From the NCBI GenBank assembly GCA_958295665.1, contig OY282560.1, positions 190,374,561 to 190,438,560 of the forward strand: 64,000 nt of DNA, in the 5' to 3' direction. This document shows positions 35,849 through 47,290 of the stretch, one piece after another. Source of the stretch: Tipula vernalis (Eukaryota; Arthropoda; Insecta; Diptera; Tipulidae). Position 1 is the stretch's first letter. The number at the start of each line of letters is the position of its first letter. The position numbers and the translations under genes are program-made. Below the pieces are notes generated by a model. It searched no databases, was not told where the DNA came from, and was given only the letters and a program-made list of their open reading frames with translations.

Positions 35849-36716
35849 TATGTTCTATTTAATTCGTTAAGATCGAAGCTGCGTAAACCCTTTCAAGTGC
35901 CCGTCCGCTCGGATATCTTTCCCTTTTCTAAATATTTCCATAAACTCTCCTTGGATGTGAAATTTATAAAGTTGTTCGTGATTACGGTATTTACATCGGG
36001 CATATCATTTGGAATCACGGTTATTGTAATTAATGGTCCCGAAGTTAAGCATACAATTATTTTCACTTTGAATTAACCAACATCTAATGCTGTTTTATAA
36101 TAATTTAGTAGACCATTCATTAAATACGTTGGTTGTTATCTCGGTAAGGCCCCGGGATACCCATTCATTTTTTGATGGGGTAAAAATGTTAACAATGTGA
36201 ATTAAAGGAACGTTTTCACCTAAATCCTAGATTTGCCACTTTAGTTAGTGTTACTGGATACAATATATTAGAAGACACGTTAGAAATATTCCTCGAACAG
36301 TATTTGAAATGTTGAAGTGAGAAGCAGTGTTGGTTGGCACGCGAGGCTTTGATGAAGTAAAAGTGACAAGATTATTTAGTCTCTCTCGTCATAGAAAATA
36401 ATTAATGTAATGTTTCCCTAGATTTAAAATATGAATTAATACTTAAAGACTTTTTAAATAGTTAGTAAAATTGACTAAGTTTCAGTAAAAACTTCCAAGG
36501 TTTACCTAGGCGTGTGGAAGATTTGTTTAACAATTTACAATATATAAATGATGTCACTTTAGTAAAAAATAGTAAAAACTTCCCTGGCGTTCACCTAAAG
36601 GTTTTCACTACAGTAGTTATTCTGTGCGAGTTGCTAAATAAATGTAACTATAATTTCTGAGTTTTATTGCCATTTGAGTGTTTCGAGTTCGTGCGAACTG
36701 ATTGTATTACAATATT
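35849..36716. other. Spacer, no gene recognised
   Basis: It contains an 82-codon plus-strand frame overlapping the TIR end (35828-36076), with no motif, and otherwise AT-rich DNA. No RNA genes or repeats were identified. Confidence 0.45.
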
Positions 36717-39027
36717 CAGGGGCGGTCCGCAAGCGCTTTAGCGCCTGCTGTATTTGTACTTATTTTATTCAATATATGTATGTATATAATTTTTGGTCAA
36801 GTTTATTATTAATTTAGTATATACATACATATTTATGTATGTATACGTATATTTATTATCTCTATTGCCCATCACCTGGAGTACCTTTCATTATGTAAAT
36901 TTCTTTCAGACTTGTAACTTATGTCAAATCAGATAGATTTTATAGCTGAAGGTATAAACCTTAATATAGAATGGCACAAAGTGGTTAGAAAATGATGCGT
37001 TTTTTAACTGAGGTATTCCGTTTATGAATAACACAAAATCCATACTCTGTTATCATATAATATTAGAAAAATTAAATTAAATAATATAAAATAATTTAAA
37101 GCGATGACTAAAAACAAGTTAATCTCATTTATAAACAATTTATTTTGTAAAAAATTAATATTTCGTACTTTAATCGTGATAAATTTCTCAATTTAAGTAC
37201 TGTAGTCGAGTTTATCTATCAAATCTTTTTCGATTGACATGATAGCTAAGCCATTTAATCTTTCTTGTGACACAGTGCTCCTCAAATAATTTTTAATAAG
37301 TTTTAATTTAGAAAAGCTTCTTCGGAGACAGTGTTCGGTTCTAATAACGTCGATAAAATTTGAAGTTCATTTAATAAGTCCTTATCGTCGATATCTGAAG
37401 TACTTCCGTTAGTTAACACCGTTTTTAAATGATTACAATTTTTTTTAAATCTTCAGGATACATGACAGATAATAATTGAATGTCGTATAAAACTGAAAAA
37501 ATATTTGTATGTTCGTTTGTATAATTGATTGATTAATGATTTAAAAATAAAATTCAATTTTAAAGTTTTGCTTTGGGTCCACAATAGGTTCATCCACTCC
37601 TTCATAGCCAAATAAAGACTTTTTTCGACGAGATCGTAAAACATTTGGGTTTGGGAAGCAATTGGGAACTTCTACGGCATTTGCAAAAAAAATAAATTCG
37701 TTATCTGTTCTCAACTTTTGAAAAAACTTTATTGTAGATTGAAGCTGTTTATGCTTACTACATTAATAGTCTCTAAAATTGTATGCTAAATATTTAACGC
37801 ATTATAAACTTAAATTCTAAAATTTTATTTCCCAAAGCTTTTGCAGTATTTACTGTAGATGTATCACCAAACGTTGAAACTTCGATAAGAGCTTGATAAA
37901 AATCTCCCAATTGTCCCTTTAATGGTTTTAGGGCGTCAATTCGGCTTTTCCATCTTGTGATACAAATTGGTTGAGGAGTACAATTATTAATATGTATTTT
38001 TAATACTGCCCATCTTTTAACAGAACTCGAAAAGAACACATACAAATTTTGAATAATATCAAATAAACTAACAGTATCTCGGGAGCATTGTGCCGCATCG
38101 TTAACAACTAAGTTTAATGTATGGGATGAGCACGGTACAAAAAAAGCCCTTGGCTCTTTAGTTCGTATAAGATGTTTTCCTTTCATGTTTGAAAATTTTC
38201 CAGTAAGAGCCCCCGTTAATTGCTCTTCATGACTCTTATCTGGAGTACAATCAACTATTATAGAGTAATATTTTGCATTTAATATTAATGAAATAATTTT
38301 ATCTTTTACTGAATGTGAAATAATTTGAATTAACTCGTTTTGAATATTTTTGCTCAAGTATTTGTTTTTAGTTCCGTTATTATTTATTCTTCAAAGGTCT
38401 TCATAAAGCACAGGATCAAATTTACTTACAAATTCAACCAGTTTTAGAAAATTCCCAGTACGTGGATCATACAACACTTAAGATTTTCCTAAAAATTCAA
38501 CAAATATTATTAACCGCTTAAGCACTACCCTCCAGTGTTGAACTTCTGCAGTCATTTGTCGTTGAAGATTAAAATCTATAGTTGTATTTGATCTTAAGCG
38601 TTTTTCTAATTATTTACATGATTTAGAATATTGTAAATGGTTCACGCTATTTTCATGTGACAGAACTAATCTGATTAAATATTTCCAATCTGTAAATCTT
38701 TAATTAATAAGAGTCATATTATCATCACAACGAGAAATAAACAATTTATAACAAAAACAAAATACGGCATCCGTTGAAATAGAATATATAAGCCAATTTC
38801 GTTTAACGATCTGTTCATTTGACATCACCCTATCATAAATATTTGGATTGAACTTTGTTTTATTCTTAACAGGGTCCTTTAAATTATCAACTTGTACGGG
38901 ACATTGTACGGGATCATTTTCTACAATTAGTTGAATAATCTTTTCACTTAGCTTTGGCCATTTCGCTGGATCATTTAAATCAACTAAAACATGCAAATTA
39001 TGTTCAACTTCGTGAGAAGAATTTAAG

Positions 39028-39040
39028 ACAGCTTGATCAA
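39028..39040 (+). repeat. Target-site duplication, left copy (acagcttgatcaa)
   Basis: It is identical to 44651-44663, flanks the element exactly and encodes part of the hAT protein (VDQAV on the minus strand), proving insertion into that frame. Confidence 0.95.
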
Positions 39041-39056
39041 GGTTAGGTTAGGTTGG
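39041..39056 (-). repeat. LINE 3' tail of AACCT repeats
   Basis: The element strand ends CCAACCTAACCTAACC, three short tandem steps of AACCT/CCTAA. The same pentamer is the canonical insect telomere repeat (TTAGG/CCTAA); a functional link is not implied by sequence alone. Confidence 0.85.
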
Positions 39057-39127
39057 AGTGGCTGCTTACGCACACTTAGACCGGTGACGGTCCATTGTGA
39101 TACCACAGGATGTATCCCCTTTTACCC

Positions 39128-42100
39128 CTATTGGAACCATTTCGAGCTACTTATGTAGCGTAAGACGTCCCGCACTTTACTGTTTTCGAGATCCGAGAGG
39201 CAGTCCATCCTGAACTTACCTAAGTGTTTGTGCCTTCTGAGAGCCAATGCTGGACACGAGCAAAGGAAGTGGAGCAACGTCTCTTCCTCCTCTTCGTCCA
39301 AGCAGCTTCTGCAGAAGTCATTAGCCTCCAGACCCAGCCTTCTTGCATGTTCTCCAAAAAGGCAGTGTCCCGTGAGTATTCCTACGACCGTGCTTAATTC
39401 ACGTCTGCGTAAGGATATTAATGCCCTAGTGCGCCCCAAGTCCAGCTTTGGCCAAACTTGTCTTGCAACTCTACAGGTTAGGGTGTTAGACCACCTTTCC
39501 CCCGCTGAGGATAGCGCCTGCTTCCCAAGTGCTTGTCTCAGCGCTGTGATAGGCCTCCCCAGACTTGCCCTTTCCGGTTGCAGCTGGAGAGTCGTACCAT
39601 GCCTAGCAAGTTCATCTGCCCTGCAGTTCCCCATGACGCCCGAGTGACCTGGGACCCAGACTACCTGGATGTTGAAATGCTCACCCATCTCATTTAGAGA
39701 TGAGTGACAACTCAACGCTACCCGTGACGCCAAAGACACCGATTCTAACGACCGGATCGCCGCTTGACTGTCCACATAGATTGTGATATCGTCTGAGGAT
39801 AACACATTATGCTTCAACCACGTCATGACCTCCTCAATCGCTACGACTTCAGCTTGGTACACGCTGCAGTAATCAGGGAGACGAATAGAAATATTTACAT
39901 TTAATTTGTCACATAATACTCCAGCTCCTACTTTGCCGTCTAGCTTGGAGCCATCTGTGAAGAATTGCAACGCTTCAGTTTCCGATGACGGTCTATCCCT
40001 CCAGGATGCCCTTGAAGGGAAGGAGGTCCGAAATCGCTTCTCGAAGCGTAGAGTAGGTTTATTGTAGTCAAGATTCGCCAGCTCATCCTTCAACGATCTG
40101 ACGATAGTAGAGTGTCCTAAACTAAGACACCTCCACTGAGAGACGGCTGCAAGTCGTACAGCCGTATTTGCCGCCATATGTTTGCCAAAAATGTCGGCCG
40201 GAAGAAGGTGCAACATAACCTCTAAGGCACTTGTCGGTGTCGACCTCAATGCCCCGCTAACAAGCATACAGGCCGTTCTTTGCACTCTCTCAATCTTACT
40301 TTTGTAAGTTACCTTATCCAGAGCTGGCCACCAAACACCCACCCCGTACATGAGTACAGGTCTCACTACGGCGGTGTAGAGCCAGTGTACCAGCTCCGGC
40401 TTCAGACCCCATCTATGATCAATGGCGTTCCTACAGGAGTACAAAGCAATAGTAGCTTTGTTTATTCTCTCCAACATGTTGGGCTTCCAACTAAGCTTAC
40501 TGTCCAAGATAATGCCCAGATATCTAGCTCTATCAGTAAAAGCAAGTCTCGTGCCATTTAAGGTAGGAGGGACAACTACCGGGATTTTGTATTTCTTAGT
40601 AAATAGTACCAGCTCTGTCTTGGACGGGTTAATACCAAGTCCACATTTGCCAGCCCATTTCGTAACGATGGTAAGCGCATTCTGCATTACGTCTACAATC
40701 GTGCCCAGGAATTTCCCGGTAACAGCTAAAGCTACGTCATCTGCGTACGCAATAACTTCAATACCCTCTCTCTCCAATTCAAGTAGTAACCCGTTTACCA
40801 CTATGTTCCAGAGAAGAGGGGACAGAACCCCCCCCCCCCCCTGCGGAGTTCCCCTAGTTACTCGCCTCTTGAAGGTGGAGTCCCCCAACTTCGAGCTAAC
40901 AATCCTGCTTCCCAGCATATAATTGATTAACCCTATCAGAGGAACGTCCACCTCCAAAAATGACAATCCCTCCTTGATTGCCTCCGCTTTCACATTATTA
41001 AAGGCGCCTTCTATATCCAGGAAGGCCACCAAACAGAATTCCTTCGAATTAATCGATTTCTCAATCGTAGACACCAAGGCGTGCAGAGCAGTGTCCACAG
41101 ATCTACCCTTTGTGTACGCGTGCTGAGACGATGCCCACTTCCTGGCACCTATTTTATCTCTGATGTATACATCCAGCAGCCTTTCCAATGTTTTCAAAAG
41201 AAAGGATGATAGAGTTATTGGTTTAAGTCCTTAGGATAGACATGTGAGCTTTTCCCCGCTTTCGGTATGAACACCACATTGACTTCCTTTCAGTACCTAG
41301 GAATATAGCCCAGCTTCAAACACCCCTTGAATATAGCTTCCAGGTAGGGAAGAATAATTACTGAGTTGTTTTGAAGTTCCGCTGGTATAATTTGATCCGG
41401 ACCAGCCGATTTCAATGGTTTAAAACCCCTCAGTGCCCATAGGATCCGTTTTCTGGTTACGATATCCTCTGTGGTTACTGACAGTGATTCCTGATGATTG
41501 CTACGCACCAACAGGTCTTCAAAGCTCCCTGGGAAGTGTGTCTCGAAGAGAAGCTCCAGAGATTCTCCACTAGAAGCTGTCCAAGATCCGTCCGGTTTTA
41601 TCAAAAAAACTAGTACTAGCTGTACTTTTGGAAAGAATCTTCCTAAGGCGGGAGGTTTCGGATACCTCTTCCATATTATCACAGAAGATTCTCCAAGACC
41701 TCCTTTGTGCCTTTCTTAATTCTTTCTTATAAATTCCGAGTTTCTCCTTATAGGAGTCCCAATCCTGAGCCTCCCTTGTATTTTTGGCTCTATTAAAGGC
41801 TATCCTACACGCCTTACGATAGGTTCCCAGTTCCCTGGACCACCATACCGGTTTTTGCCTACCCCTAGGCTTAGCCAGAGGGCAGGCAGCGCGAAAGGAT
41901 CGGTTGCATGCGCTAATAACGCTAGCCACCATGTCCTCCAGCTCCCCAACGGTGGTCGGGGGCTCCATAGCCCTCGTCGGTAACATTTCCTCCAATAATT
42001 CCCCATATTTGCTCCAGTTGGTCCTTCTAGGGTTCCTGAAGGCTTCCCGGGTAGCAGGGTGAATATCGAGGCTATAGGTTAAATATCGATGATCAGAAAA

Positions 42101-42672
42101 GGAGTGTTCCTCATCCACCCTCCAATTTTTAACCATATGAAGAATATTATTTAAGGCAAGGGTCACGTCTAGAACCTCCTGCCTGTTACTAGTAATAAAT
42201 GTGGGTTCCCGCCCAATATTACACACTGAAAGGTTAGTACTCATAAAATAATCAAAAAGCGACTCACTTCTTTCATTAATGTCCGTGCTTCCCTAGATAG
42301 TGTGATGCGCATTAGCATCAACTCCCAGTACCACACCTACCTTTGATTGTTCCGCTTTACGGATCAGCTCCTCCAGGTTATCCGGAGGAACCTCCTTCTC
42401 CCGGTCCATGTAGGCTGAAACTAGCCAGAATCTACAAGTGCCTACTTCCAGGCTAACTGCAGTAGTGTCACCATTGCTGTATTGAGAGAGAAGGAAAAGA
42501 TTAATATTATTTTTCCCAAGAATACAAGATCTGATCTTCCCAGACTTACTAGAGTATATAATTTTATACCCCTTGACCCCTTGACCCCTGAACTAGTCAG
42601 CCTGAGGAGTAGAGCTGCCGAAGCAGCCTTAGAATGGTGAAGGTTAATTTGTGTTATCTTAATCATAACCAT
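39128..42672 (-). pseudogene. LINE copy 2 ORF2 (endonuclease, RT, RNase H), disrupted
   Basis: The start at 42672 reads MVMIKITQINLHHSKAAS, a typical endonuclease opening. About 20 residues containing the usual QEP catalytic block seem deleted where a cttgacccc duplication lies (42573-42590). VLGVDANAHHTI is followed by a TAG at 42293-42295, and the SDHRYL block is near 42120. A +1 shift at an A7 run (41603-41609) and a -1 near 41225 follow. The last 689 codons (41197-39128) are open. They hold RT blocks DIEGAF (Asp61), GTPQGGGG (117-123) and YADD (151-154), then RNase H with Asp415, Glu450, Asp476, His518 and Asp528. A C-terminal Cys/His cluster (CRSC...HFLCSCP) closes the protein. Reverse transcription would be primed at a nicked target, with RNase H removing the RNA strand. 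Confidence 0.92.
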
Positions 42673-42719
42673 TTAACCTCTACCTATCTCTATGGTATAT
42701 TCCTGGTACCGCAGGAATA

Positions 42720-44030
42720 TTATTTCTCGGTATTTTGGGGTGCGCCGGATCCACCCGTCTCGCCACCCCTCATACCCTCTGTAGAGGACTTGTCAGTGCC
42801 GACCCATCTGGCCGGGCTGCCGACAGCATCCTCCATCGGTACACCAGCTCCTTCGCTTATGTGCCCCTCCTTATGCTTCAAGGGAGGCCTTGTCCGACCA
42901 AGGTCGCCGGCTTCACTCTCCTCCATACTCTCAGCTTCTCCCCCCATGCTGCTGGTACCCCCTTCAGGCCTGGGCGGGTTGCCACCATACTGCGGTTGGC
43001 CTCCCGTACGCGCTTCCGCCCCATCCTTTTTATAAACGTTGAGAGTAATTGACCCGAAACCGAAGTCAATTACTCCCTTCGTTTTGTGCAGGAGGGCAAG
43101 GGACTCCTTATTTATTACCATAATTGATAATTTCGAGCCCCCCTTCGCCTCCTCCTGCTTGACGATCTTGCAATTTCCGGTCGGAAGACTCGGGTTACTG
43201 GCCTGAATGATTTCCAAAGCCTCGTCAGGGCTAGCCGGTTCGGATGGCAGCCAGACACGTGGCCTCGGCCTGCTGGGAATTTCCTCCCGACTAACTGCCG
43301 CAAGCTTTGCGCCTGGCCACACCTCCCCTACTTTGGCTATAGCCTTTTTATATAGATCCACAGATCTAGAGTCCAAGCATGCAGTCATCTTCACACGCCC
43401 TTGATACCACCCTGCATCTCTGCAGGATAGGGGAGGTCCCGGATTTTCACCCAGGACCTTTAAAAAGACGAGGTTGAGTGCATTATACACCAACCTCCAT
43501 TTTTCGGCCGTGATGCTCCCATCTACTTGACTTTCGTCAATGACGGCTAGCATCAACACATGCTCCCTCAGGACATCGCTGAACAGCTTTGTTCCTGAGT
43601 TGGAGCTCGGCTTCCTTTCAGTCACCAACTTGGCCCGCTTGCTGTTGACTACTTCCACCTCGTCCTGGGACCGCTGTCTTTTCGACACATGGTCCCTTTC
43701 CGAGCCTCCGCAGCCCACAGTGCTCCTTGCCCAAGCTACTGATGTTCTTTGCTCTTCCGTAAGCTGCCCCTCGGGGGTCGCAGCCCACTTCTCGAGAATT
43801 CGGAATGCCGAGCGGCGATTCATGTATCTTTTTTTCGCCGGAGGAATGTCTCTCGTCCCACTCCCCTGTGCTGCGCTGGTACCGCTAACTCCCGGGACAT
43901 TCGCCCTAGAGCCAACCCCCTTTGCACCTTTAGAGGCCCCACCCGTCTGGTTCGAGGTACCTCCATTCACTGATACCGGCTTTTGAAGAGAGCCGGTGCC
44001 CTTTGTTTTTTCGATGTTCGATCTTTCCAT
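42720..44030 (-). CDS. LINE copy 2 ORF1 (Gag-like protein), intact frame
   Basis: This 436-residue open frame starts MERSNIEKTKGTG. The N-terminal ~170 residues are low-complexity, rich in Gly/Ser/Lys/Arg. A folded region follows (about residues 150-345) with ADVLREHVLMLAVID-like helices, WYQGRVKMTACLDSRSVDLY and PRPRVWLPSEPASPDEALEI. It resembles, from memory, the DUF4780 family found in arthropod retroelements. The Gly/Glu-rich tail has no zinc knuckles. ORF1 proteins of such LINEs bind the element RNA. The frame has no stop or shift, in contrast to ORF2 downstream, which starts 47 bp later. DUF assignment is tentative; the position 5' of ORF2 in the same element is certain. Confidence 0.85.
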   Translation of the reverse strand: MERSNIEKTKGTGSLQKPVSVNGGTSNQTGGASKGAKGVGSRANVPGVSGTSAAQGSGTRDIPPAKKRYMNRRSAFRILEKWAATPEGQLTEEQRTSVAWARSTVGCGGSERDHVSKRQRSQDEVEVVNSKRAKLVTERKPSSNSGTKLFSDVLREHVLMLAVIDESQVDGSITAEKWRLVYNALNLVFLKVLGENPGPPLSCRDAGWYQGRVKMTACLDSRSVDLYKKAIAKVGEVWPGAKLAAVSREEIPSRPRPRVWLPSEPASPDEALEIIQASNPSLPTGNCKIVKQEEAKGGSKLSIMVINKESLALLHKTKGVIDFGFGSITLNVYKKDGAEARTGGQPQYGGNPPRPEGGTSSMGGEAESMEESEAGDLGRTRPPLKHKEGHISEGAGVPMEDAVGSPARWVGTDKSSTEGMRGGETGGSGAPQNTEK

Positions 44031-44650
44031 CTGATTCCCACGAGTATCGGAGAAATAGAGGTCCGCCTGCGCAGAGATCCGAATACGCAGGTAAGGCTAA
44101 ATACAACTGGAGGTCGCCAGATATCCAGAGGGCTCCGTTAGCGACTGGGCTTTGTTAAATGGGCCCCCAGCCTAGTTGATCATCAGCACGGGTCGCTTAA
44201 CACCTTAATCCAGCCCATTCGGCTTGCTAGCACCGCGACCTCCCAGCACCCCCTTTCCTCCGCCCACATTCTCTCCCCCTTTCACCTATTCACATGGAGA
44301 GCCCAATCCAATGGGATCCATTCCATTCCCCGGTTCACCCGTTTATAGGGGTACCCCCACTCATCACCCGCGGAGACTCCGGACGTGCAGAGAGGACACG
44401 ACGTCCAGTCCGCCGTGGTTATTGGTCAATGGTTTTCTGGCGCCATCTGTTCGCCTTTCCATGCTGGGCATCATAGGCACTCAGAATTTAATGAACTGAG
44501 GTTAACCACTCCCCAGTTCCCTGAGACTCTCCCACCAGCTGGACTGCGGTTGGGGGCGGCTTATTTAATTCACCGCTAGCCTACCTATCGATAGGCCGTC
44601 CACTATCCACCACCTGTGACCCCCCCGATAGCTGCAGTACGCCACGGGAA
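44031..44650 (-). other. 5' leader of LINE copy 2
   Basis: GC-rich non-coding sequence between the insertion point and ORF1. LINEs of this group usually carry an internal promoter here; no specific element is identifiable by eye. Confidence 0.6.
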
Positions 44651-44663
44651 ACAGCTTGATCAA
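44651..44663 (+). repeat. Target-site duplication, right copy (acagcttgatcaa)
   Basis: Second copy of the 13-bp duplication, at the 5' end of the LINE. Removing the LINE and one copy restores a continuous hAT frame across the site. Confidence 0.95.
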
Positions 44664-45000
44664 CTCTTAATTTTTCTAAATCATTTTTATCTAGTGTAAC
44701 AGATCTAGATACTAAATTTTGATCTAGAATTATTTGATCGTCAATCAGGAGAGTATTCGAACTAGACTGTATTGCACTAAAATCATTTAAAGTAGAACTA
44801 ATCGCAGTAGTGTCTTCAACCAAAGAATTCTGTGTACCTACTAGAGATAAATTTGTGTCTAAATATTTTAACAAAGAACTTGCCTGTGTTTTATGCAAAT
44901 GATCGCGATTTCTTTACATCACGATAATTTTTTATTCGCACTCATTTTAAACAGCAATCGATAACTAATATGTAAATATAATTTACACTGACGAAATATA

Positions 45001-47290
45001 AAATTTCCGGCGCAAAAATACCGATTTTATTAATCAGATCAGTCTATAATATCACATCAAAATATCACATCTATATATCACATCTACATACCACAAAAAT
45101 CACAGGTTTTATCAAGCAAATCACTTTATTGCACAAAAAACAGTAAAATATAACAGCTGATCTAAAGCGATTGACATAAATTGAACTTCAACTACAAAAC
45201 AATGTTATTCAAACGAATATTATGCAATTGTAATTCACACGGTATAGAGCGTTATATATTTTACCTTGTCCCTTTTTATGGTTGAGAGTGAGACAAAGAG
45301 ATATGAAAACTCGAGAACCTTGAATAATTTGAAAAATCTTTATTAAAGACAAATTTGCGATTAGTTTCGATATCAGTAATCTGGGGACCAACCAATTTAA
45401 AAAACCTTCAAAGTAGATCACGAAAGATTCTTATAATCTCGGAACTTAAAAAAACTCGATAGTTTTTGGAAATATAGTTCAGAACTCTAACAGCCAAATA
45501 AACCCAGCGTTATACGTAAATCTTTGAAATCTGGAAAAATTTAGAATAACCGCAATCGTAATAAATAATCTTGAATATTAATGAAAACTCGAAATTTTAC
45601 ATAAAATTCAAAGTAAAAACAATTTTAATTTAACTTAATATTGAGCCCGGTTCTTAGTGCAAAAATTGCTTGTTATATTACGTTATTTTTGTTTTTGCAG
45701 TATACAAATTCAAATCCGGAATCACATTTACCACCTCAAAAACATGTTAATTTGCTTGCAAAACAGTATCGGTGATCTAACCCTAAAATCTAACCTTAAA
45801 AATAGTGCGGAACTTTTATACGAGCTTTTGGAAATCCTGTTTTTCAAAATCAGGATGTTAACCGAATTTTATTTCTCTACGTGACTCTTGGAACGTTATT
45901 TTCAAATTAAACCGCCGCCAGTAACTCGAATAGTAATAAGTATAACCGTTCTGTTAGTAAATACAAAGCTTAAAAATATTACGTCAAATCCAAAATATAT
46001 GTCAGACTCTCAAAGAAAAATGGATTAGCAGCATATATTCCACTTACTTTAATATTTTGAATCATACTATATACTAACTAATTTTACAAGACAAAGACAC
46101 AGCCGAGCCAATATTCAACGTTAATTAGATTCAAAATTCTTTTGAGTTTGGCATCTCTAGAAACGCTTTTCATTATTTATTCAATTGTGAACAACAACAG
46201 AATATGTACAAAACAAATTTAAATGGGGTAGATTTTGTTTGTTTTATTTTTATAAGATTTCTATATAACCCTTTTATAATTATTATCGTGCTATACATGA
46301 GATATACGTAAAAGTGGTTTGTTATGGTTTTAGAATTTTTTTTAAGATTCTGTTAAAAATGATTGCAAAATTTCCCAACCTTATACCCATAAATAAAGTT
46401 TATGTAATATAAAACAAAATCAACATCATCCCAAAGATTTAATTTATTTTTTATTATATACAAAAAAAAAATTTTTAATATCTAAATTTAAAAAAAAAAA
46501 AAAATAATAACCGGAAGAAAAATCTCCATCTTCAACCACCACTTACGTCTGTGTATAACAAATAAAACCCTTATTTTTTTATTCTGCTCGTATTTTAGTA
46601 ATTTTACTGTCGCGCGTCACATATAAAATGTAGAAGTTAGTAATAAAATAAGCAACGTCGGATGTCGCGAAATATGTATAATATTGTATAAAACAAAGAA
46701 AAAAGGGTTGAATACTTTTTTAACTATTTATTTTACATCAAACTGAAAAATCAATAAAAAAAATACTTTCATATATTTAACACGTTTAGTGCCATGTGTC
46801 CCACTCGTGAGTCACACGTTACAAATTTGTGTTTCAACATTCTAAGCACACAGTTGTATTACCCTAAGATTGCTTCCAATTATTTAGATACTATGACTTT
46901 CTAAAATCGCGAATGAAAGAATTTGGTTTGAATTCAAATATGAAAAGACTACCGTTTTGGCATTTTTGTTATCATTTTTCTCATATGGTGGCAGTCAACG
47001 TGTTAAACGAAAGGGAAAATAAAAATTGTTACTTTGCTTAAAAGGAAAAAAATGCGGTTAATTTGATGAAAATGTGATTCGTTAATTTGCGTTCAGAATT
47101 TAATGTAGAACGGAAAAACTTCAAAAAAATATCCAAAAATTTAAAATTCTCAATTCAAGCTTACAAATTGTCTTGAGTTTGAGGGTTCATTGTTCCATAG
47201 CAAAGTACATAATCTGATTAGAGCAAATAATCCACGATACCAAAATTATTACCATTGCGAAAAACACCATACATAACTCGATTTAATTTA
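45001..47290. other. AT-rich intergenic DNA
   Basis: No gene recognised; frames are at most 75 codons. The right terminus of the hAT element should lie near the start of this stretch but could not be located. Poly-A tracts occur near 46465 and 46495. Confidence 0.5.

Larger units (their letters stand above)
39041..44650 (-). mobile_element. LOA/I-group non-LTR retrotransposon, copy 2, full length
   Basis: This 5,610-bp element is bounded by a 13-bp direct repeat, acagcttgatcaa. It carries a GC-rich 5' leader (44650-44031), ORF1 (44030-42720), a 47-bp gap, ORF2 (42672-39128) and a short 3' tail. The 3' end is not poly(A): on the element strand it finishes CCAACCTAACCTAACC directly before the target duplication. 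It is inserted in the hAT transposase frame. GC content and codon use differ plainly from the AT-rich surroundings. Confidence 0.95.
37190..44940 (-). pseudogene. hAT transposase with TTF zinc finger and DUF4371-like core
   Basis: The N-terminal acidic region (44581-44898, real part above 44651) runs TQASSLLKYLDTNLSL to EKLRVDQAV. The LINE insertion falls there, and the frame resumes after 39040 with VLNSSHEVEHNL. Next is a TTF-type zinc-finger segment (38700-38996), with LNDPAKWPKLSEKI, YDRVMSNEQIVKRNWLIYS and a Cys pair. A DUF4371-like core follows (37794-38357) with YYSIIVDCTPDKSHEEQ (first acidic block), FVPCSSHTLNLVV and ITRWKSRIDAL. A C-terminal dimerisation segment comes last (SFSKLKLIKNYLRSTVSQER, about 37255-37325). 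Stops and shifts occur near 38603, 38480, 37795 and after 37560, so it was dead independently of the LINE. Domain names are recalled, not searched. Confidence 0.85.
36717..45000 (-). mobile_element. hAT element (TTF/ZMYM1-like), split by LINE copy 2
   Basis: Both halves of one transposase frame are present on the minus strand: the N-terminus at about 44940-44664 and the rest from 39040 down to about 37190. LINE copy 2 (39041-44650) sits between them with a target duplication. The left end begins caggggcggtccgcaagcgc at 36717-36718, matching the CAGGGGCGG tip frequent in hAT elements. A matching ccgcccctg was not found on the right, so that boundary (about 45000) is only approximate. Confidence 0.8.

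Noticed and set aside
39041..39056. Telomere or interstitial telomeric sequence
   Set aside because: Only three pentamer steps, located precisely at the 3' end of a LINE and bounded by a target duplication.
42720..44499. Several plus-strand open frames over the LINE 5' part
   Set aside because: They are shadows of the GC-rich minus-strand ORF1 and leader, with no motifs of their own.
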